This document shows, in pieces, positions 58,267 to 64,000 of a stretch of 64,000 nucleotides of DNA. This stretch comes from Aureispira sp963837355 (lineage in GTDB: Bacteria; Bacteroidota; Bacteroidia; Chitinophagales; Saprospiraceae). Numbering within the stretch: the stretch's first letter is position 1; every line of letters begins with the position of its first letter. Both the position numbers and the translations under genes were made by a program. Where the stretch lies: the NCBI GenBank assembly GCA_963837355.1, contig CAWIMY010000003.1:1-64000 (forward strand), in the 5' to 3' direction. The notes under the pieces were generated by a model. That model was given only the letters and a program-made list of their open reading frames with translations, was not told the DNA's origin and ran no database searches.

Positions 58267-59665
58267 GGTAATAAACATGATTGGTATAAATTCCTTGGTT
58301 ATCCCCTATGTCCAAATATTCTATTTTATCGGAAAAAATGATAGAACTAACAGCAACAGGCTTCTTGGCGGCCAATGCTTTTTCAAATATAAGTTGTAAC
58401 GTCTCTTGGGATGTATTCTTAATACTGCCCTTAGTTGTCTTTTTGCCTGTCAATACTTCAAAAGTTTCTGCCGCGTCTCCTCCTTCTGCCATTGCATCAT
58501 AATGTCCTAAAGCCTGTGCATAGGTTTTTTCAAGTAGGCGTACCCAAAGTTCTTGATCCCCTTCTCCCGCATAAACAGCTTTTCCATTCTTATTATACAC
58601 AAACTCCCTCTTGACCGTTACCACCGTTTTTTTTCGTTCCTCCGAATCCGCATCGGTACGCAAATAAAGCGTCACTTCAAATGTCCCATCTGCTTGTTCT
58701 TGAATCATCTCTCGAATTAAATCAGGATTGGCCTGTGCCAGCGCACCTATGGGACTCAAAACGTAACAGTTATCCAAATCTCCCTGTTCAATATCATTGG
58801 GATGAATTGCATCTTCATCCCCTCTCCCTTTGCGATAAAGCTTACTTTTTTTGTTGGGTTCCTGATAAGTATAAGGCTTTTTTTCTGCGATAGCAGGATT
58901 CCCGTCTTCCAACACTGCCACCTGCCGCGCCTGCGAGCGATGGTGCCTAATCTTCAAGTCCTCCAAGCGCTTTTCCCATTTTCCTGAATTCGCCAACGTT
59001 TCCCAACTCGCATGATTTTTCTTCAAACTGATTGGTGCGTCTTTAAAAAAGGTGCGCAAGACTTGCATCAACGCGACCAGCTGTTCGGCAGTAGCAATAT
59101 CTTTTTCATCGGTCAATAAAGCAGCTGCGTTGGGGATGACTCGTGTTTTCCATTGGGTGTGGAGTTGGTTGTATTGTTGGCTGTGGCCGACAAATTGCTG
59201 GGTTTGCTGTAGAAGTGTTTGAAAGAACAACCACCCTTGATTAGGGTCATGAAGTTTCCCTTCTATATAGTCGTTGTACTGTTTAAAACGCTCTTTCATG
59301 ATCTCACCCACAATGTCTTCTTGGTGTTCTTTGTAGCCTTCTAAATAGTCCTGAGCGGCTTTTATGAGTGCCACCAAATGATCTAAGGCCGCTTGGAGGG
59401 CAGGCGGATAAGCCGCCCCTTTGGCGCTGGTATAGTTGGGCGCGATGGTTTGGTTCCAAGTGCGTTCGTTGTCTTGATAGACTTTCCAAAAGCCATATAA
59501 TTCCTCGTCATCAATAGCGACAAGGGTGGGAAGCACGGCAATTAACTGTTGTAACAGCATCGTTTTTCCACACTGGTTTTGGCGATCCAAAAAGAGGTAA
59601 TGCTGTACCTGTTGATACAGCGTTTGCAAGTGTTGGGTACAAGCAGCAGAGAGCGGCACAAGCAA
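58223..59665 (-). CDS. calpain-like (C2 family) cysteine peptidase, C-terminally truncated
   Basis: 480 residues. The first ~280 are helical and unrecognised. The last ~190 form a calpain-type papain fold: DIEQGDLDNCYVLSPIGALAQ, where QGDLxNC carries the catalytic Cys, and TNHVYYRVTEV with the catalytic His. The usual third motif (Asn in NPWG) is missing because the frame stops 20 residues after the His. The last ~15 codons lie within the end of the foldback element at 57954-58266, so the gene was probably cut by it. There is no signal peptide, so it is cytoplasmic or exported by a non-classical route. The start is a TTG at 59665, with no ATG available. Activity is doubtful. Confidence 0.7.
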   Translation of the reverse strand: MLVPLSAACTQHLQTLYQQVQHYLFLDRQNQCGKTMLLQQLIAVLPTLVAIDDEELYGFWKVYQDNERTWNQTIAPNYTSAKGAAYPPALQAALDHLVALIKAAQDYLEGYKEHQEDIVGEIMKERFKQYNDYIEGKLHDPNQGWLFFQTLLQQTQQFVGHSQQYNQLHTQWKTRVIPNAAALLTDEKDIATAEQLVALMQVLRTFFKDAPISLKKNHASWETLANSGKWEKRLEDLKIRHHRSQARQVAVLEDGNPAIAEKKPYTYQEPNKKSKLYRKGRGDEDAIHPNDIEQGDLDNCYVLSPIGALAQANPDLIREMIQEQADGTFEVTLYLRTDADSEERKKTVVTVKREFVYNKNGKAVYAGEGDQELWVRLLEKTYAQALGHYDAMAEGGDAAETFEVLTGKKTTKGSIKNTSQETLQLIFEKALAAKKPVAVSSIIFSDKIEYLDIGDNQGIYTNHVYYRVTEVFEQRVYCFK

Positions 59666-59781
59666 GTCGATTTGTATGGTAAGAACAATGGACTTGGGGA
59701 ACTACCTTAAAACTAAGCAATTATCTAACAAAAAGCAATTTTAAACATGCTCATTTTACAATAAATAGTTGTACAAATACA

Positions 59782-59820
59782 AACAGGAAGCCGCTCTTGT
59801 TATTAGAACAACTTCCTGTT
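59782..59820 (-). terminator. terminator-like hairpin after fabD
   Basis: On the minus strand AACAGGAAG pairs with CTTCCTGTT, followed by TGTATTTG, a weak T tract, 25 bases after fabD. Confidence 0.5.
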
Positions 59821-59844
59821 TACCTAGGTATTTTTTGGGAGGGG

Positions 59845-60723
59845 TTATAACATCTCCATGCCGACTTTACGGTTAATTTTTCGAACCATGCCGAGCAAAA
59901 TACGCCCGCTGCCGCCGACTTCTACAAAGTTGTCGAAGCCATCGTCTAGCATTGTTTGAATACTCTGGCTCCAACGCACAGAACCTGTCAATTGGTTGAT
60001 TAAATTTTGGCGAATGGTGGCTACATCCGTCGTCGCTTTCGCTGTGACATTTTGATAAATGGGGCAAAACGGCGTTTGAAAATCCGTGGACTCTATGGCT
60101 GCTTTGAGCTGGGCTTCCGCAGAGGCCATTAGAGGCGAGTGGAACGCGCCGCCTACTTTTAATGGAATGACGCGCGCGCCTTGCTCGGACAAGGCTGCCG
60201 AAGCCGCTTCTACGCCTGCTAGACTGCCCGAAATCACCAACTGGCTGGGCGTATTGTAATTGGCAGGAACCACTATTTCGGACAATTCCTGACAAACCCG
60301 CTCTACCAATTCTATATCGGCAGTCATAACAGCGGCCATCGTTCCTTCCGTTTCTTCACATGCCTGCTGCATCGCCGACGCGCGTTGAGCGACCAATTGC
60401 AACGCCGATTCAAAGGATAACGCCCCACTGGCGACTAGCGCCGAAAATTCCCCTAAAGAGTGGCCTGCAACAGCGGCAGGGCGCTCAGCATCGGTCATTT
60501 TCACCTGCGCGGTGATGACAGAATGCAGAAAAATAGCAGGCTGGGTAATTTTGGTTTGGCGCAACGCTTCTTCGCTACCCTCAAACATCACGGTCGCAAT
60601 ATCAAAACCCAACACCTCGTTGGCTTGCTCAAAAAGGCTCTTGGCCTGTGGAGAACTGTCGTATAAATCGCGGCCCATGCCTTCAAATTGAGCGCCTTGG
60701 CCTGGAAATAAGTATGCTTTCAT
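59845..60723 (-). CDS. fabD: malonyl-CoA:ACP transacylase
   Basis: 292 residues, a complete acyltransferase: YLFPGQGAQFEGMGRDLY, the nucleophile Ser89 in AVAGHSLGEFSALVA, the arginine in AQRASAMQQA, and the histidine in GGAFHSPLM; FVEVGGSGRILLGMVRK near the end. It loads malonyl groups onto acyl carrier protein for fatty-acid synthesis. It lies 84 bases after the CNT transporter gene on the same strand and may share its transcript. Confidence 0.96.
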   Translation of the reverse strand: MKAYLFPGQGAQFEGMGRDLYDSSPQAKSLFEQANEVLGFDIATVMFEGSEEALRQTKITQPAIFLHSVITAQVKMTDAERPAAVAGHSLGEFSALVASGALSFESALQLVAQRASAMQQACEETEGTMAAVMTADIELVERVCQELSEIVVPANYNTPSQLVISGSLAGVEAASAALSEQGARVIPLKVGGAFHSPLMASAEAQLKAAIESTDFQTPFCPIYQNVTAKATTDVATIRQNLINQLTGSVRWSQSIQTMLDDGFDNFVEVGGSGRILLGMVRKINRKVGMEML

Positions 60724-60807
60724 AATCTCTATTCTTGTGTATTTTTTGTTCTTATTATAATAGTAATAGGATAACGGGTATTTACTCGACCGCAGTACTA
60801 GGTTTTA

Positions 60808-62421
60808 TTAGATCAATACGCCTGCAATAATTGCCGTCAAGAAACAAGCAATGGTACCGCCGACTAAAGCCTTTACGCCAAATTCTGCTAAGGTTGTCCG
60901 ACGCTCAGGAGCAATCGCCCCAATACCGCCCAACTGAATTCCAATCGACGCAAAGTTAGCAAACCCGCAAAGGGCGTACGTCGCGATGACTTTTCCTTTG
61001 TACGTCAAGCTATCTTGTACGGCTGGAATATCGGCGTAGGCTACAAATTCGTTAAGAATCGTTTTCTTACCTAATAATTGGCCTACAATCAAAATATCTT
61101 CAGAAGGCGTTCCTAGTATCCAAGCAACAGGCGACATGATAAGTCCCAAAATGTATTCTAAATTGAAGCCGTCAAAACGCCCCTCGGTAGCTTGGCTAAC
61201 GTACATATTAAGGGTAGTGCGTTGTATTTCTTCGCTACCAAAAGCGAGCTGCCCCACTAAGCTGTTCTTATCGTCGTATAATTCCCAATGTTCAGGAGTC
61301 CAAACCATCGATAGACTGTTGTAATTTAGGGTATCGTACATCGGTTCAAACTGTGCCATGCTGATGCTTTGTTCAACAATAGAAAAGACAATACTGTCCT
61401 GTCCCGCAGAGCCAACAACCACATTCTGTTGTACAATTTTTGTTAGTTGTTCTAATGGTGGTAAGGAATTTTGGCTCGTGCGAATATAATCGCTGCCTTC
61501 TACAAAATTATTCTGAAATAGCGCCAAGCTGTTGTCGGCGGTCGCCCAACCAATCCACTCTCCAAAGGAGCCTTCACACATTACGTTAAGCATTTCTACC
61601 AAGGCGACAAAAACGATGAGCATAGCCCCCACATTGACCGCCAATTTGAGACCATCTCCTGTACCGTTAGCAATGGCTTCTAGTAGGTTATCACCAATTT
61701 TATCTCTGGGAATATCTAAGGTGGTATCTATTTCTTCTGTCTCTGGATAGAGCATTTTGGCCGCTAAAATTGCAGCGGGTGCCGACATAATCGAAGCGGT
61801 CAAGAGATGGCGGGCAAATTCTTGCTGCGCGGCAGGATCATCGCCCCCCAAGAAACCAATAAAAGCGGCTAATACACCGCCCGCAATAGTCGCCATACCA
61901 CCAACCATGAGGCACATCAACTCCGATTTGGTCATCTTATCCAAGTAAGGCTTGACAATCAACGGCGCTTCTGTTTGCCCGATAAACACATTGGCGGCAG
62001 CCGCTAAACTCTCTGCTCCTGACAAGCGCAAGAAACGCGTCAAGACATAAGCAATGCCATAGATAATCCGCTGCAAAATGCCCAAGTAATACAAAATAGA
62101 AGAGAGCGCCGAGAAGAAAATAATCGTCGGCAAAATCTGAAAAGCAAAAATATACCCAATGTTGGAAGGGTCTAACAAGCCTCCAAAAACGAAAGTCGAT
62201 CCCTGTTTGGTGAAGTTGAGAATTTGTACAAACCATCCACCAACGGTATCAAATCCAGCACGGATAAACGGCACATAAAGTACCGCCATTCCAAAGGCAA
62301 TCTGTAAACCTAAGGCTAAGCCGACTAATTTCCAGTCGATGGCTTTTCGGTTGGCACTTAAGGCGTAAAGTATGGATAACATGACCACGATTCCCAACAG
62401 TCCTCTTAAAATATCCTCCAT
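60808..62421 (-). CDS. concentrative nucleoside transporter (CNT/NupC family) with large insertion
   Basis: 537 residues; CNT proteins are usually ~400. N-terminal membrane helices, then the conserved core: FIFAFQILPTIIFFSALSSILYYLG, AANVFIGQTEAPLIVKPYL, MVGGMATIAGGVLAAFIGF, and near the end ILVGQLLGKK-like VGQLLGKKTILNEFVAYADI and ALCGFANFASIGIQLGGIGAIAP, which line the nucleoside and Na+ sites. Between MLNVMCEG and LEYILGLIMSPVAWILG there are ~130 extra, mostly hydrophilic residues. It would import nucleosides with Na+ or H+ and fits with deoC and nucleoside phosphorylase. Confidence 0.92.
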   Translation of the reverse strand: MEDILRGLLGIVVMLSILYALSANRKAIDWKLVGLALGLQIAFGMAVLYVPFIRAGFDTVGGWFVQILNFTKQGSTFVFGGLLDPSNIGYIFAFQILPTIIFFSALSSILYYLGILQRIIYGIAYVLTRFLRLSGAESLAAAANVFIGQTEAPLIVKPYLDKMTKSELMCLMVGGMATIAGGVLAAFIGFLGGDDPAAQQEFARHLLTASIMSAPAAILAAKMLYPETEEIDTTLDIPRDKIGDNLLEAIANGTGDGLKLAVNVGAMLIVFVALVEMLNVMCEGSFGEWIGWATADNSLALFQNNFVEGSDYIRTSQNSLPPLEQLTKIVQQNVVVGSAGQDSIVFSIVEQSISMAQFEPMYDTLNYNSLSMVWTPEHWELYDDKNSLVGQLAFGSEEIQRTTLNMYVSQATEGRFDGFNLEYILGLIMSPVAWILGTPSEDILIVGQLLGKKTILNEFVAYADIPAVQDSLTYKGKVIATYALCGFANFASIGIQLGGIGAIAPERRTTLAEFGVKALVGGTIACFLTAIIAGVLI

Positions 62422-62836
62422 AGATGCGTTATTTTCTTTGAATGCTTTTCTTAGTATCCCATTCCACTTAGAATACTGTTTATCAGTACTTTTAGAAATG
62501 TACCTGTTAATAATTTACTCGTATTTAGGTGCTTTTTTTGCCGTCGCTTGTCTTGCTTTTTACAGCTCACCAAGCGCTATGCGTTGCGAAAAGTACTTGT
62601 TTTTTGGCAAATGAAGGGCCTAACTTGCTAACTTTTTATTAACAGTATAGACGCATAGGCCGTAGTAAATAGGTAATTGTTAAAAAAATACTAAGACAGT
62701 TCTTCGCTTTTTTGCACTATTTTTTTATTATTTATAGTATTATTGTCCTTGAATATTGTGGAGACAACCCCCTGAACCAATGATATCGTGGGTTCCCATC
62801 CTTTATTTTTTATTCACCTTACTATACATTAACCGT
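62422..62836. other. divergent intergenic region, no gene recognised
   Basis: About 415 AT-rich bases between the minus-strand transporter and the next plus-strand gene. It should hold both promoters; no full TAnnTTTG box was found. Confidence 0.4.
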
Positions 62837-63283
62837 ATGCGTATCTTATTCTTCCTACTCTGTACACTTCCCGTGTTCAGCTTGGCACAAGCGCCCTCCA
62901 ATGCGCCTGCACAGCAACACGAGCAAGCAGTACAACAACTGCAACAACAACTGCCTCAGGCAACAATTGTTGACCTCAACACCTTAGCGGCTCAGCAAAA
63001 ACAGGACCAGCGATCCTGTACTACCTGTGCCCAAAAAGCGGCTTTATCCGCCAAAAGTTCTACCGCCAAAAAGACCTTGGCTTCTGAACAAGATCTCTTA
63101 GCAGAGCAAGCGCACTTAGGGCGCACGATTCAGCAATTGCGACAAGCGGCGACACCCGATCAAGACTTGCTTTTGAAGTATCTTCGTGCGCTAGAGCTCA
63201 ATGCCAAGGAGTTACAAGTAGTGCAAGCCCATCAAGTACGCACTGCCAAAACAGCTAAAAAGCGCCGTCAACTAGGACAGTAA
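62837..63283 (+). CDS. small exported helical protein of unknown function
   Basis: 148 residues. The start ATG 62837 gives a signal peptide (RILFFLLCTLPVFSLAQ). The mature part is rich in Gln, Ala and Lys and is probably coiled-coil (HEQAVQQLQQQLPQ; LLAEQAHLGRTIQQLRQ), with one CxxC (SCTTCAQ) that could bind metal or form a disulfide. The C-terminus is basic. No family recognised. Confidence 0.65.
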   Translation: MRILFFLLCTLPVFSLAQAPSNAPAQQHEQAVQQLQQQLPQATIVDLNTLAAQQKQDQRSCTTCAQKAALSAKSSTAKKTLASEQDLLAEQAHLGRTIQQLRQAATPDQDLLLKYLRALELNAKELQVVQAHQVRTAKTAKKRRQLGQ

Positions 63284-63423
63284 GTCCTGCTATTTTCATT
63301 CTTTTTTTTCTGAGGAAAGACCAATCGGTAAAGTGATCTTTTCTGCAAAGTTGTCTCTAGTTATAACGCTCCCGCTTCATAAGAGAGCAGCCCTACTATG
63401 CAACTTTTAAAAGCCTCCAAATT

Positions 63424-64000
63424 ATGAACTTATTTCGCATCATGCTCCTGCTCTTCCTTGGTGGAATGAGCGGTTGGTTGCACGCGCAAGCCTCCAATTG
63501 TGGGGATGCTATTTTTAGCCCCTTCTGTAATGGGATTGCTCAATATCCCGCCAACTTTGATGGCACTGGTCTTGGCAGCGGTCCTCAGGCGCCTCTTGGC
63601 CCCAATTACGATTGCTTGGGTACCCAAGGCAATCCCAGTTATTTCTCCTTGACAATTGATCAATCGGGAAGTATTGATTTTATTTTAGACAACACCAGCA
63701 ACTTAGATATTGACTTCATTCTGTGGGGGCCTTTTTCAAGTGTCAATTCGGCACAAGCAGCCTGTGGTTCGATTGGTCAAGGTGGAACATCGGGAGGCGT
63801 AACAGACTGCAGTTACAGTGTGTTAGGCCAAGAACCTGTCTCTATTCCCAACGCGATTAGTGGAGAGGTCTATATTTTGATGGTAACCAATTATACCAAT
63901 CAAGCTACCAATATCTTTAGTACCTTTAATACAGGAACGGGCTCTGTCGCTTGCCCCTGTGATATTCCTTTTGAAGTAGATACGCTTAGTGTAGCTTTTG
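63424..64000 (+). CDS. secreted PPC-like surface protein, 5' part (runs off the window)
   Basis: 192 codons open to the window edge. Signal peptide (LFRIMLLLFLGGMSGWLHAQ), then CGDAIFSPFCNG, YFSLTIDQSGSIDFILDN, IDFILWGPFSS and YILMVTNYTNQATNIF, the beta-sandwich pattern of a pre-peptidase C-terminal-like/surface domain seen in long Bacteroidota T9SS proteins. The rest of the gene is outside, so the total architecture is unknown. Confidence 0.82.
   Translation, partial: MNLFRIMLLLFLGGMSGWLHAQASNCGDAIFSPFCNGIAQYPANFDGTGLGSGPQAPLGPNYDCLGTQGNPSYFSLTIDQSGSIDFILDNTSNLDIDFILWGPFSSVNSAQAACGSIGQGGTSGGVTDCSYSVLGQEPVSIPNAISGEVYILMVTNYTNQATNIFSTFNTGTGSVACPCDIPFEVDTLSVAF

Overview
The window comes from a member of the Bacteroidota, most likely a Saprospira/Aureispira-like lineage. 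The reasons are promoter -7 boxes of the TAnnTTTG type, a type IX secretion C-terminal sorting domain on a repeat protein, GldN-like and FISUMP-type secreted proteins, LytTR two-component signalling, and a fungal-like sphingolipid methyltransferase homologue (Bacteroidota make sphingolipids). No taxonomic marker gene is present, so the lineage is an inference.

Left third (1-18.8 kb): an XRE regulator and a hairpin-rich intergenic stretch precede a minus-strand Tc (insecticidal toxin complex-like) locus. It holds a 3245-residue TcA, then a single fused TcB-TcC reading frame (SpvB, TcdB-middle, RHS) that ends in an AT-rich variable toxin tip. The tip carries a SleB-like cell-wall-hydrolase-type domain and is followed, in a TAATG overlap, by a small lipoprotein that looks like an immunity protein. 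The TcB-TcC frame is interrupted by five single-base +1 shifts. Removing exactly five bases restores one 2453-residue frame.

Middle (19-47 kb): mostly single housekeeping or accessory genes. These are a SpoU-type rRNA methylase, a sphingolipid-C9-methyltransferase-like enzyme, a LytS/LytTR pair, a split TPR-like protein, a LOG-family nucleosidase, a GldN-like and an OmpA-like protein, a GYF-domain membrane protein lying between two copies of a tRNA-Ser 3' end, an acyl-CoA carboxylase beta chain, a one-domain voltage-gated cation channel, a 13-repeat secreted adhesin-like protein, a nucleoside phosphorylase, a PAS/GAF histidine kinase, a class IV aminotransferase and a natural acetate kinase-PduL fusion.

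Right third (47-64 kb): the relic of a type I restriction-modification operon (3' end of hsdS and 5' end of hsdR) is separated by a REP-associated tyrosine transposase and its REP palindromes. It is followed by LRR, FN3, DinB, Crp/Fnr, deoC and phoH genes, a DUF2256 small protein, a TPP-riboswitch-controlled thiS-thiC operon (thiC has a one-base deletion), secreted proteins, a calpain-like protease cut short next to a foldback element, fabD and a CNT nucleoside transporter. A secreted protein runs off the right edge.

Several conserved genes (thiC, TcB-TcC, the TPR-like gene and possibly the immunity lipoprotein) carry single-base indels. Some of these may be assembly errors, and raw reads would settle this. 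Dispersed intergenic inverted-repeat elements recur at about 19.1, 19.5, 26.8-27.0, 28.3 and 58 kb.
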